From NCBI RefSeq assembly GCF_004103825.1, contig NZ_RYFI01000011.1, positions 1 through 64,000 on the forward strand: DNA of 64,000 nucleotides, in the 5' to 3' direction. Below, one piece after another: positions 17,026 through 25,657 of the stretch (its first letter is position 1; each line of letters begins with the position of its first letter). The position numbers and the translations under genes are program-made. The stretch comes from Hansschlegelia zhihuaiae (GTDB taxonomy: Bacteria; Pseudomonadota; Alphaproteobacteria; Rhizobiales; Methylopilaceae). The notes beneath the pieces were generated by a model that was given only the letters and a program-made list of their open reading frames with translations, was not told the origin of the DNA and ran no database searches.

Positions 17026-17247
17026 GGCGCGCGGGGACCTCTCAGGCTCGAAACAGAACAAACTACTCACTGCGACGTGGTGAAGGTCGCGTAAAGGCGG
17101 CGCCCCCTTACCGATCGGCGGCTGAGCCCGGGGCGCGGCGTTGTCGGCTCCCAAACAGGGGCCTATGTACCGCTGCGAACCCCGCCGGCGGGGTCCCGAG
17201 GGGCCGCTTCCCGGCGGAACCGACGTCTTTCATCTCGGAGATTTTCG

Positions 17248-17844
17248 ATGGCCTTCAAGCTGCCCGAGCTGCCTTACGCCTATGACGCGCTGCAGCCCTA
17301 CATGTCGAAAGAGACGCTCGAGTTCCACCACGACAAGCATCACAACACCTATGTCGAGACGGGCAACAAGCTGCTGGAAGGCTCGGGCCTCGAGGACAAG
17401 TCGCTCGAGGAGATCGTGAAGCAGTCCTACGGCAAGAACGCCGGGCTCTTCAACAACGCCGGTCAGCACTACAACCACCTCCATTTCTGGAACTGGATGA
17501 AGCCGAATGGCGGCGGCGCGATCCCGGGCGCCCTCGAGGCCAAGATCAAGGAGGACCTCGGCGGCGTCGACAAGTTCAAGGAGGACTTCATCGAGGCCGG
17601 CAAGACCCAGTTCGGTTCCGGCTGGGCGTGGCTCGCGCTCAAGGGCGGCAAGCTCGAGGTGATGAAGACCCCGAACGGCGAGAACCCGCTGGTCCACGGC
17701 GCGACGCCGATCCTGGGCGTCGACGTCTGGGAGCACTCCTATTACATCGACTACCGGAACAAGCGCCCGGACTATCTCAAGGCGTTCGTCGAGAACCTGG
17801 TGAACTGGGAATATGTCGAGAAGCTCTACAACGAGGCGAAGTGA
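17248..17844 (+). CDS. sodB: Superoxide dismutase [Fe]
   Basis: A 198-residue cytoplasmic enzyme that dismutates superoxide to peroxide and oxygen. Metal ligands H27, H77, D159 and H163 are all present; the Fe/Mn signature DVWEHSYY is intact. Q73 in the NNAGQHYNH segment fits the iron form. RBS GGAG lies about 8 nt before the ATG. A strong UUCG-loop terminator follows, so it is probably monocistronic. Confidence 0.95.
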   Translation: MAFKLPELPYAYDALQPYMSKETLEFHHDKHHNTYVETGNKLLEGSGLEDKSLEEIVKQSYGKNAGLFNNAGQHYNHLHFWNWMKPNGGGAIPGALEAKIKEDLGGVDKFKEDFIEAGKTQFGSGWAWLALKGGKLEVMKTPNGENPLVHGATPILGVDVWEHSYYIDYRNKRPDYLKAFVENLVNWEYVEKLYNEAK

Positions 17845-17873
17845 CGCCTCGGGCTGAGAACCTACGGATCGCG

Positions 17874-17898
17874 ACGGGGCCTTCGGGCCCCGTTTCGT
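17874..17898 (+). terminator. sodB terminator
   Basis: An 8-bp stem (ACGGGGCC, 17874-17881, with 17886-17893) closed by a stable TTCG tetraloop and followed by TTCGTTC. It sits between sodB and the convergent folP and could serve both strands. Confidence 0.75.
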
Positions 17899-18732
17899 TC
17901 AGCCCGAAAGCACCGCCTGCGCGACCAGCAGGGCGTCGCGGTTGGCGCGGATGTCGTGGACGCGGAACATCGTCGCGCCGGCCGCCCAGCCGATAACGGA
18001 GGTCGCGACCGTGCCGAAGACCCGCTCTTCGGGCGTGCGTGGAATGATGTGGCCTATGAGCGACTTGCGCGAGGTTCCCAACAGAACGGGAAAGCCCATG
18101 GCGGCGAGCGCGTCGACGCGGCGGATAGCGATGAGGTTCTGCTCGACTGTCTTTCCGAAGCCGACGCCGGGGTCGAGCATGATGGCCCGGTCGGGCACGC
18201 CCGCCTTCTGGGCGATCTCGATCGACCGGCCGAGAAAGCGCTTGATGTCCTCGACGATGTCGAGCCTCGCGTCGACCTCGGTCCTGTGGTGCATCACGAC
18301 GACGGGCGCGCCGTGCTCCGCCGCGACGCTCGCGATGTCCGGATCGCGCTGAAGCCCCCAGACGTCGTTGACGATGGTCGCGCCGGCCTCCAGCGCCGCA
18401 GCCGCCACCTTCGCCTTCATGGTGTCGATCGAGATCGGCGCTTCGAGTTCGGCGCGGATCGCGCGGATGGCCGGAACGACCCGTCGGATCTCCTCGTCGG
18501 CTTCGACCGGCGTGTGGCCGGGCCGCGTCGACTCGCCGCCGACGTCGACGACGTCGGCGCCCTCATCCACCATGGCCCGCGCGCGCCTCACGGCGGCCTC
18601 CACGGCCTCGAAGCGACCGCCGTCCGAGAACGAGTCCGGCGTGACGTTGAGAATGCCCATCACACGTGGCCCCCCCGCGCGGTCGAACAGCCGCGCGGCC
18701 TCGAATGGAGGTTTGGGGGACGGATCGATCAT
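17899..18732 (-). CDS. folP: Dihydropteroate synthase
   Basis: A 277-residue enzyme of folate synthesis that joins p-aminobenzoate to dihydropterin pyrophosphate; the target of sulfonamides. Motifs: MGILNVTPDSFSDGG, DVGGESTRPGH, PISIDTMKA, NDVWGLQ, DPGVGFGKT and GTSRKSLIG, in family order. ATG 18732 is chosen because the family N-terminus is short; the frame stays open to 18774. Confidence 0.95.
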   Translation of the reverse strand: MIDPSPKPPFEAARLFDRAGGPRVMGILNVTPDSFSDGGRFEAVEAAVRRARAMVDEGADVVDVGGESTRPGHTPVEADEEIRRVVPAIRAIRAELEAPISIDTMKAKVAAAALEAGATIVNDVWGLQRDPDIASVAAEHGAPVVVMHHRTEVDARLDIVEDIKRFLGRSIEIAQKAGVPDRAIMLDPGVGFGKTVEQNLIAIRRVDALAAMGFPVLLGTSRKSLIGHIIPRTPEERVFGTVATSVIGWAAGATMFRVHDIRANRDALLVAQAVLSG

Positions 18733-18810
18733 GTCAGGCTCTCGGCTCGTCGCGTTTCGGCGCAGCAAGAGCATGTTTCCGACCGCGCCGGAAGGCGCGG
18801 CGCGCGGCGC

Positions 18811-19218
18811 CTAATAGGTCATCATCGCCGGCATGGTCTTGGCCTGGCTGATCCACTTCGCGACCGTCCTCTCCGACGGCAGCAGGCGCACAAGCTGCTT
18901 CTTCTCGTTGAGCAGGACGATCGCTTTGGTGAGGTTCGCGGCGTTGCGAGTCCTGAGCTCCTTGACGGTGTCGACGCCCGCCGCCTCCAGCAGTTCGGCG
19001 TACTCCTCTCCGACGCCCTTCAGCCGCATCAGATCCGCCATATTGGCGAATCTCAGGATCTTTTTCTCCTCGATGCCGGAGGCGGCGGCGAGCGCCTTGC
19101 GCCCCCTCGGATCCTTCGCTCGCTCGAGCAAAGTCGCAGTCGTGCGGACTCCCAGCATCTTCAGCTTTTCGGCCCGCTGCGGACCGACGCCTTCGATGCT
19201 GAGGATGGGATAAGACAT
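18811..19218 (-). CDS. DUF4332 helix-hairpin-helix protein
   Basis: A 135-residue protein with two helix-hairpin-helix-like repeats (SIEGVGPQRAEKLKMLGV and RLKGVGEEYAELLEAAGVDTV), the DUF4332 pattern related to DNA-binding HhH modules. RBS GGAGG is 5-6 nt upstream of ATG 19218. Role unknown; nucleic-acid binding is inferred from the fold. Confidence 0.8.
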   Translation of the reverse strand: MSYPILSIEGVGPQRAEKLKMLGVRTTATLLERAKDPRGRKALAAASGIEEKKILRFANMADLMRLKGVGEEYAELLEAAGVDTVKELRTRNAANLTKAIVLLNEKKQLVRLLPSERTVAKWISQAKTMPAMMTY

Positions 19219-19326
19219 CCGTCGCCTCCTGCCGCCCGGAACCTCGCTGGAACGAGCCCCAGGGTCACGCGGGGCGAAATCGGACTCATGCAAATCTCGG
19301 GCGAGCCGCCCGGCGGCCGCCTTCGT

Positions 19327-19695
19327 TCAGACGAAGGCCTCGAGTCCGGGCACGGCGCCGACGATCCGCCCGGTCGTTTCGTCGCCGACGGCGTCGCGGG
19401 AATGCGCCAGCAGCTCCTTGGTCACGATCTGCACCTCGCCGCCCGAAAGTCCGACGGCGGTGAGCGCGTGGTACGCCGCCATGGCGCCGAAGCCGGCATA
19501 TTCGCCCGACCCTCCCTGCTCCCGACGTCCATCGTCGAGCGCCTGCTGGGCGCCGGGAATGGCGTCGACGAGCTGCTTCACGGCGTCCGGCGGCGCCTCC
19601 TTGTCGAGGAAGACGAGGATCGTCTTGACCGCCGCGACGGCCTTCTCGCGGTCGAGGCCGGCGGCCGCCGACAGGCGGTTCACGAGTTCGTCCAT
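19327..19695 (-). CDS. DUF2267 family small protein
   Basis: A 122-residue helical protein beginning MDELVNRLSAAAGLDREKAVAAVKTILVFL and containing DAVKQLVDAIPGAQQAL, matching DUF2267-type proteins; it ends in a Gly-rich stretch. No signal peptide or catalytic motif. Function unknown. GGGGGA upstream of ATG 19695. Confidence 0.65.
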   Translation of the reverse strand: MDELVNRLSAAAGLDREKAVAAVKTILVFLDKEAPPDAVKQLVDAIPGAQQALDDGRREQGGSGEYAGFGAMAAYHALTAVGLSGGEVQIVTKELLAHSRDAVGDETTGRIVGAVPGLEAFV

Positions 19696-19869
19696 GCCCG
19701 TCGTTCCCCCACCCAAAGACACGGCTCTTGTTGTCGGCCGCATAGTAGGAGCCGAGACTGCGAAGACAAGCCGCCTATCGGCGGGGGCGCCGCAGCTTGT
19801 ATCGACGCGCGGGCCGCGCGAGGCTGCGGCCGCCGCGCTCGGGGGCCGGCGCACCACGGGGACTGCGCG

Positions 19870-21426
19870 ATGCTCGAAGACGGCAAGATCTTCCTCGGGA
19901 CCAGCTTCGACGCCAAGGGCGCGCGAGAGAAGGGCGAGTATCTCGAGCTGAGGCTCGCGAACCGGCACGGCCTCGTCACCGGCGCGACCGGCACCGGCAA
20001 GACGGTCACGCTGCAGGCGCTCGCCGAAGGCTTCTCGGACGCCGGCGTCTCGGTTTTCGCCGCCGACATCAAGGGCGACCTCTCGGGGATCGCAGCGATG
20101 GGCGAGCCGAAGGATTTTCTCGTCAAACGCGCCAAGGAGATCGGGCTGGACCCTTACGTCAACGACAAGTTCCCGGTGGTGTTCTGGGACCTGTTCGGCG
20201 AGCAGGGCCACCCGATCCGCGCGACAGTCACGGAGATGGGGCCACTGCTGCTCGCGCGGCTCATGAACCTCAACGACACCCAGGAAGGCGTGCTCAACAT
20301 CGTGTTCCGCGTCGCGGACGAGCAGGGCCTGCTGCTTCTGGACCTCAAGGACCTGCAGGCGCTGCTGGGCCATGTCGCCGAGAACGCGGCCGAGCTGACG
20401 ACCAAATACGGCAACGTCGCCAAGGCGACCGTCGGCGCCGTCCAGCGCCAGCTCTTGGTCCTCGAAACCCAGGGCGGCGCGAACTTCTTCGGCGAGCCTG
20501 CGCTCGCGCTCGCCGACCTGATGCGCAACGGCCGCGACGGCAAGGGCGTCGTCAACATCCTCGCGGCCGACAAGCTGATGGGAAGCCCGCGGCTCTACGC
20601 GACCTTCCTGCTCTGGCTGCTCTCGGAGCTGTTCGAGGAGCTTCCCGAGATCGGCGATCCCGACAAGCCCAAGCTCGTCTTCTTCTTCGACGAGGCGCAC
20701 CTGCTGTTCGACGAAGCGCCCAAGGCGCTGGTCGAGAAGGTCGAGCAGGTGGTGCGGCTGATCCGCTCCAAGGGAGTCGGCGTCTATTTCGTGACGCAGA
20801 ACCCCCTCGACGTGCCCGAAAGCGTGGCGGGCCAGCTCGGCAACCGCGTCCAGCATGCGCTGCGCGCCTACACGCCGCGCGAGCAGAAGGCGGTGCGCGC
20901 CGCCGCCGAGACGTTCCGTCCGAACCCGAAGCTCAAGACCGCCGAGGTCATCACGGAACTGGGCGTCGGCGAGGCGCTCGTCTCGACCCTTGAAGGCAAG
21001 GGCGCGCCCTCGATCGTGCAGCGGACGCTGGTCCGCCCGCCCGCCGCCCGGATCGGGCCGCTGACCGCCGAGGAGCGCAGAAGCGTGATCCAGGCGTCGC
21101 CGCTGGCGGGACGGTACGACGCCGTGGTCGACCGCGAGTCGGCTTACGAGATGCTCATCAAGAAGGCTGCGGAGACGCAGGCGGTCGAGGCTGACGCGGG
21201 CGGCGGCTTCGGCGGCATCTTCGAGACGATCTTCGGCGGCGGTTCGGGGCGCAAGGGAACGCTCGCGCCCGGCCAGCGCGTCGCCCGCGAGGTGACCCGG
21301 ACGATCGTCAACCAGACCGCCGGCAACATCGCGGCCTCGATCGGCAAGTCCGTCGCCGGCTCGGTCGGCGGCTCGGTCGGCCGCGCGGTGGTGCGGGGGG
21401 TGCTGGGGAGCCTGCTGCGGCGTTGA
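19870..21426 (+). CDS. HerA-like/DUF853 ATPase (YjgR family)
   Basis: A 518-residue ATPase. Walker A is GATGTGKT (residues 38-45), Walker B is in LVFFFDEAHLLFDE, and an Arg-finger-like region follows (VYFVTQNPLDVPESV). The C-terminal part is Gly-rich (GGSGRKGT, SVAGSVGGSVG). This is the DUF853/YjgR branch of the HerA-FtsK superfamily; no nuclease partner (NurA-like) is adjacent. Substrate unknown. The frame is open upstream of 19870, but folP and the DUF4332 and DUF2267 genes occupy that stretch on the other strand. Confidence 0.88.
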   Translation: MLEDGKIFLGTSFDAKGAREKGEYLELRLANRHGLVTGATGTGKTVTLQALAEGFSDAGVSVFAADIKGDLSGIAAMGEPKDFLVKRAKEIGLDPYVNDKFPVVFWDLFGEQGHPIRATVTEMGPLLLARLMNLNDTQEGVLNIVFRVADEQGLLLLDLKDLQALLGHVAENAAELTTKYGNVAKATVGAVQRQLLVLETQGGANFFGEPALALADLMRNGRDGKGVVNILAADKLMGSPRLYATFLLWLLSELFEELPEIGDPDKPKLVFFFDEAHLLFDEAPKALVEKVEQVVRLIRSKGVGVYFVTQNPLDVPESVAGQLGNRVQHALRAYTPREQKAVRAAAETFRPNPKLKTAEVITELGVGEALVSTLEGKGAPSIVQRTLVRPPAARIGPLTAEERRSVIQASPLAGRYDAVVDRESAYEMLIKKAAETQAVEADAGGGFGGIFETIFGGGSGRKGTLAPGQRVAREVTRTIVNQTAGNIAASIGKSVAGSVGGSVGRAVVRGVLGSLLRR

Positions 21427-21476
21427 TGGAATGCCGGTCGGACGCTATCTAGATGACGAGCGACGGAGTCTAGACG

Positions 21477-21722
21477 ATGGCGTTTCATGTCCGGGACGCG
21501 GAGACCGATAGGGTCGTGCGGCAGTTGGCGGCAAGGAAGGGCGAGAGCCTGACCGACGCCATTCGCCATGCCTGCGAGGCGGAGCTCGCAAAGCTCGACG
21601 AGCCGGCCGACAGAGCGAGACGCCTCGCCGCCATGCGGGCGATCGTCGACGAGATCGCGACCTGGCCACGCACCGGCCTTGTCGCCGACAAGGCCTTCTA
21701 CGACGCGCTGAACGACGAATGA
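21477..21722 (+). CDS. vapB: VapB-type antitoxin (Rv0623-like)
   Basis: An 81-residue protein starting MAFHVRDAETDRVVRQLAARKGESLTDA, the N-terminal DNA-binding segment of the Rv0623/PSK family antitoxins, with a C-terminal tail that would bind the toxin. The stop overlaps the vapC start by 4 nt. It should neutralise VapC and autorepress the operon. Confidence 0.85.
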   Translation: MAFHVRDAETDRVVRQLAARKGESLTDAIRHACEAELAKLDEPADRARRLAAMRAIVDEIATWPRTGLVADKAFYDALNDE

Positions 21723-22120
21723 CAGGCGTGTTCGTCGATGCTTCGGCGCTTTGCGCCATCTTGCTGGGCGAGCCGGAAGGCGAAGACTTCAAACGACGCA
21801 TTGTCGACGCCGCTGAACCCATCACGTCTCCGATCGCGGCCTTCGAGGCGGCGCTTGCGCTGAACAGGGAGAGGTCCCGCGCCTTGGAAGAGGCGTTCAA
21901 TCGGACCGAAGCGCTGCTCGACCTGGGGCGCGTGACGACCGTCCCCATCACGCCCGAAATCGGCCGGCTGGCGATCGAGGCCCGGGCGCGTTACGGCAAG
22001 GGCACGGGCCACCCGGCCCAGCTCAACATGGGCGACTGCTTTGCCTATGCGTGCGCCAGGGCGCATGGCGTGTCGCTGCTCTACAAGGGCGACGATTTCA
22101 TCCACACCGACCTCGCCTGA
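21719..22120 (+). CDS. vapC: VapC-type PIN-domain toxin
   Basis: A 133-residue PIN-domain ribonuclease. Acidic catalytic residues are visible in VFVDASAL (D7), SPIAAFEAAL (Glu) and NMGDCFAYACA (Asp), followed by LLYKGDDFIHTDL. Typical length. Translationally coupled to the antitoxin, forming a type II toxin-antitoxin pair inside otherwise core sequence. Confidence 0.9.
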   Translation: MTGVFVDASALCAILLGEPEGEDFKRRIVDAAEPITSPIAAFEAALALNRERSRALEEAFNRTEALLDLGRVTTVPITPEIGRLAIEARARYGKGTGHPAQLNMGDCFAYACARAHGVSLLYKGDDFIHTDLA

Positions 22121-22145
22121 CACAAGACGTCCCGAAAGGCCCGAC

Positions 22146-23528
22146 ATGTCCGACCTCGACCGCGCGCTCGAAGCCGCCGACGCCGGCCTCGACAAGAGCC
22201 TCGAGCGCCTGTTCGCGCTGTTGAAGATCCCGTCGATCTCGACCGATCCGGCCTATCGCCACGGCTGCCGCGAGGCGGCCGACTGGCTGAGGCGCGATCT
22301 CGCGGCCCTCGGCTTCGCCGCGGCGCTTCGCGAAACCCCGGGCCATCCGGTGGTGCTCGCGAAGCACCCGAAGCCGGGGGCGCCGCACGTGCTGTTCTAT
22401 GGCCATTACGACGTGCAGCCGGTCGACCCGCTCGACAAATGGGAGACGCCGCCCTTCGAGCCGAAGATCGCCGTGACCAAGGACGGCAAGAAGATCATCC
22501 TCGGCCGCGGATCAAGCGACGACAAAGGCCAGGTGATGACCTTCGTGGAGGCGTGCCGCGCCTGGAAGGCCGCGACCGGAACGCTGCCGGTCGGGGTCAC
22601 CATGCTCATCGAGGGCGAAGAGGAGTCGGGCTCCATCAACCTGCCGGGCTTCCTCGAGGAGGCGAAGGACGAGCTCGCGGCCGACGCCGCGCTGGTCTGC
22701 GACACCACCATGTGGGGCGAAGGCAGGCCGGCCATCACCTCCTCGCTCCGCGGGCTGATCTATGAGGAGATCACCATCCGCGCGGCGAGCCGCGACCTGC
22801 ATTCCGGCATGTATGGCGGCGCGGCGCGGAACCCGCTGCACGTGCTGTCGGCGATCGTCGCGGCGCTGCACGACGAGGACGGCCGCGTCACGCTTCCGGG
22901 CTTCTATGACGGCGTGCCGGAGACGCCCGCCGACGTCCGCGAGCAGTGGCGCGGCCTCGGGCTCGACGCCGAGGCGTTCCTCGGCCCGATCGGGCTTTCG
23001 ACGCCCGCGGGCGAACGGGACCGCATGATCATCGAGCAGATCCAGTCGCGGCCGACCTGCGACGTGAACGGCATGTGGGGCGGCTATACCGGCGCGGGCG
23101 CCAAGACCGTCATCCCCGCCGAGGCCCACGCCAAGATCTCGTTCCGGCTCGTCGGAGAACAGGACCCGGCGGCCGTTCGTCAGGCCTTCCGCGCCTTCGT
23201 GCGCGAGCGTGTTCCGGCCGACTGCTCGGTCGAGTTCACGGGCCACAAGGGCTCGCGCGCCATCCAGGTGCCGTTCGACAGCCCGGCGCTGACCAAGACG
23301 CGGCGCGCGCTCGAGGACGAATGGGGCGTCGCGCCCGTGACCATCGGATCGGGCGGCTCCATCCCCGTGGTGGGGGACTTCAAGAAGACGCTCGGCCTCG
23401 ACACGCTGCTGGTCGGCTTCGCGCTCGACGACGACCGCATCCATTCGCCCAACGAGAAGTACGATCTCGAAAGCTTTCGCAAGGGCGCCCGTTCCTGGGT
23501 GAGAATCCTCGCCGCGCTCGGCCAATGA
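22146..23528 (+). CDS. M20 family dipeptidase/metallopeptidase
   Basis: A 460-residue zinc peptidase (ArgE/DapE/CPG2 fold). Metal-site motifs in order: FYGHYDVQP (His), GRGSSDDKG (bridging Asp), EGEEESGS (catalytic Glu pair), DTTMWG (Asp), and RIHSPNEKYD (final His). The insert with RDLHSGMYGGAARNP is the dimerisation domain. It matches the M20 dipeptidase group annotated as 'dipeptidase'. ATG at 22146 follows AAGG. It starts 25 bp after vapC. Confidence 0.9.
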   Translation: MSDLDRALEAADAGLDKSLERLFALLKIPSISTDPAYRHGCREAADWLRRDLAALGFAAALRETPGHPVVLAKHPKPGAPHVLFYGHYDVQPVDPLDKWETPPFEPKIAVTKDGKKIILGRGSSDDKGQVMTFVEACRAWKAATGTLPVGVTMLIEGEEESGSINLPGFLEEAKDELAADAALVCDTTMWGEGRPAITSSLRGLIYEEITIRAASRDLHSGMYGGAARNPLHVLSAIVAALHDEDGRVTLPGFYDGVPETPADVREQWRGLGLDAEAFLGPIGLSTPAGERDRMIIEQIQSRPTCDVNGMWGGYTGAGAKTVIPAEAHAKISFRLVGEQDPAAVRQAFRAFVRERVPADCSVEFTGHKGSRAIQVPFDSPALTKTRRALEDEWGVAPVTIGSGGSIPVVGDFKKTLGLDTLLVGFALDDDRIHSPNEKYDLESFRKGARSWVRILAALGQ

Positions 23529-23808
23529 CCGAGGCGCGTTCGGGTGCCGCAGGCGCGCCTTGTGCGATGCACGCCTCTTGGGCGTCATCGGCCCGGCGCA
23601 CGAAATAGAGGCGCCGTCGGAAACGCTTCGCGCGATCGTTTTGCGCGACCGGCGTCCTGAGTCCTGAAGGCCACTAGCGCGGACTTACCCCGTCCGCCTC
23701 GCGCATTCGTGAGTCCGAGGGGGGTGCGATTTCTGAACATCCGTTCATACTGCATTGCAGCGGACGCTCCGTGCGGGAGGCGTCCGAACGGCGACGGAGG
23801 TTCATCCC

Positions 23809-24846
23809 ATGCCGAGACTGTCATGGCGCGCCGGGCTTACGCTCGGCGCGACGGGAGCCGTTTTCGCCTCGGCCGCGCTGGCGCAGGAGCCGGCCCCGGC
23901 CCCTGCGTCGGTCCAAGACATCAGGTCGGCCCAGGTGCTGCTCGAGGGCGGCGTCTTTCTGTCCCAGGCAGAGGTCGAGGCCGCCTTCGCCCGTTTCGGC
24001 GTGGATAGACCCACCGACAAGAAGCGGCCGATCCCGAACGCGAAGGCATATTGGGAGCAGGGCGCGGCGTCGTTCGGTCAGGCGGAGCAAGGCGGGCGGC
24101 TCGGTTCCGGCGGGTCGGCGTCGCAGTTCCGTCTGGGCGTCGATCGCGAAGTCCGGCCGGGCGTGGTCGTGGGCGGAATGGCCGGGGCCGGTGTCGGGAC
24201 GGTCTCGTCCGGCGATCTCTCCTCCCAATCGCTTGCGGCCCACGCCGACCTTTACGCAGGCGTGACCCACGGACCCGCTTTCCTTCGCGGGCTCGTCGGC
24301 GCGACCACGGTGGATTTCGACGGCCTGGGACAGGGGCCCGAAGATGCGCGGTGTCAGGGCCGCGCCGTCTCGACTGGCCTGAGGGCCGCCAGCCAGGTCG
24401 GAGGCACGCTGGAAGTCGAAAGTCTGAGGATCACGCCGGCCGCCACGTTGTCGCTGCACGCCAACCGCCTCTCCGGCTTCGACGTGAAGGGCGACAATGG
24501 CGGTCTTTCCTTCGCGGAACGGCGCGCCGCCGCCGCGATCGGAACGATCCGCTTGACGGGCGCGAAGACCGTGCGGGTCGCCCCCAACCACAACCTCGAT
24601 CTCGAGGCCTTTGTCGGCGCGGACGAGGTGGTGGGCTTCAAGGCGGACCGCTTGCGCGCAAGGTCCGACGCCTCGGAGATCACGGCCGCGGTGCTGGGCA
24701 GCCCGACCGGCCGCGGCGTCGTGGGCGGGCTCGGGGTCGGGACCAGCCTCGCCCAGGGAGTCGAGTTCAAGGTCAATTACGACTACGGCTCGCGCGACGG
24801 CGTCTCGACCCGCGCCGGCCGGGCCCGGCTCGGCGTCTCATTCTGA
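23809..24846 (+). CDS. Outer-membrane beta-barrel (autotransporter-like) protein
   Basis: A 345-residue protein. Signal peptide with cleavage likely after ASAALA (about residue 25); then repeated amphipathic strands with Gly/Thr alternation and a C-terminal Phe (RARLGVSF), the hallmark of outer-membrane barrels. The barrel region resembles autotransporter translocators. RBS GGAGG upstream of ATG 23809. The stop region overlaps the convergent dehalogenase gene by 9 bp. Passenger-like part is very short, so it may be a stand-alone porin or barrel. Confidence 0.7.
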   Translation: MPRLSWRAGLTLGATGAVFASAALAQEPAPAPASVQDIRSAQVLLEGGVFLSQAEVEAAFARFGVDRPTDKKRPIPNAKAYWEQGAASFGQAEQGGRLGSGGSASQFRLGVDREVRPGVVVGGMAGAGVGTVSSGDLSSQSLAAHADLYAGVTHGPAFLRGLVGATTVDFDGLGQGPEDARCQGRAVSTGLRAASQVGGTLEVESLRITPAATLSLHANRLSGFDVKGDNGGLSFAERRAAAAIGTIRLTGAKTVRVAPNHNLDLEAFVGADEVVGFKADRLRARSDASEITAAVLGSPTGRGVVGGLGVGTSLAQGVEFKVNYDYGSRDGVSTRAGRARLGVSF

Positions 24847-25515
24847 GGCGTCGAGCAGCCCTCTCAGATCGCACAGCGTCCTGTCGGGCGTGAGTTCCGC
24901 GTATTCGTCCGGCGCGCCCGCGCGATTGATCCACGCACAGCGGAACCCGAAAGCCTTGGCGCCTGCGATGTCCCACCGGTTCGAGGACTGGAACGAAACA
25001 TCTTCAGCCGTGACCCCGAAGCGGCGCGTGACGAGCGCGTAGGTCCGAGGATCGGTCTTGAAGACCTCGAGTTCATCAACCGACAGGACATCGTCGAGCA
25101 GGTCGCCGATCCCGGCCGCCGAGACTCCGGCGTCGAGCATCGCAGGCGAGCCGTTGGACAGGATCGCAATCGACGCGCCCTGCGCCTTCAACTCGCCCAG
25201 AACCTCGCGAATCTCCGGATAGGCGTCGAGCGCGCGATAGGCGTCGAGCAGCGTCGCCCTCGCCTCGGGCGCGATCCCGCCGATCTTCGCGGCCGCGAAA
25301 TCGAGCGCGTCCTCGGTCAGCGACCAGAAGTCGCGATAGCGGCCCGCCAACGACCGCACCCAGCTGTATTCGAGCTGCTTGGTCCGCCAGAGTTCGGAAA
25401 GGCGATCTGCTGAGGGCCCGATCGTCTCGCGGTGGCGGGCGACCGCCGAGTGCACGTCGAACAACGTGCCATAGGCGTCGAAGACGTAGACTTTCGCCCC
25501 TGGGCCTTCGCTCAT
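24838..25515 (-). CDS. Haloacid dehalogenase, type II (HAD superfamily)
   Basis: A 225-residue hydrolase. Nucleophile D13 in VFDAYGTLFD, motif II SNGS, Lys in VFKTDPRTY, and the type II signature QSSNRWDIAGAKAFGF, close to the SSNxWD consensus of L-2-haloacid dehalogenases. It would hydrolyse 2-haloalkanoates to 2-hydroxyacids; the natural substrate is not proven. Divergent from mutA. Confidence 0.88.
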   Translation of the reverse strand: MSEGPGAKVYVFDAYGTLFDVHSAVARHRETIGPSADRLSELWRTKQLEYSWVRSLAGRYRDFWSLTEDALDFAAAKIGGIAPEARATLLDAYRALDAYPEIREVLGELKAQGASIAILSNGSPAMLDAGVSAAGIGDLLDDVLSVDELEVFKTDPRTYALVTRRFGVTAEDVSFQSSNRWDIAGAKAFGFRCAWINRAGAPDEYAELTPDRTLCDLRGLLDASE

Positions 25516-25657
25516 GGAAAGGTTCTCCCTGCGCGCGGCTGCGCCATGTCTTCGGGCAATGCCGCGTCTTGTTCCACGCATCCGATAGTTCCATCGTCCA
25601 AGATGGCGCGACGGAGCGCATGTGGCAGGGTCGCGCTGCACTGCACCAGAGACGAAT

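Noticed and set aside
17956-19869. A 638-codon N-terminal extension in frame with the HerA-like ATPase
   Set aside because: It runs antisense over folP, the DUF4332 gene and the DUF2267 gene; the ATPase's natural start is ATG 19870.
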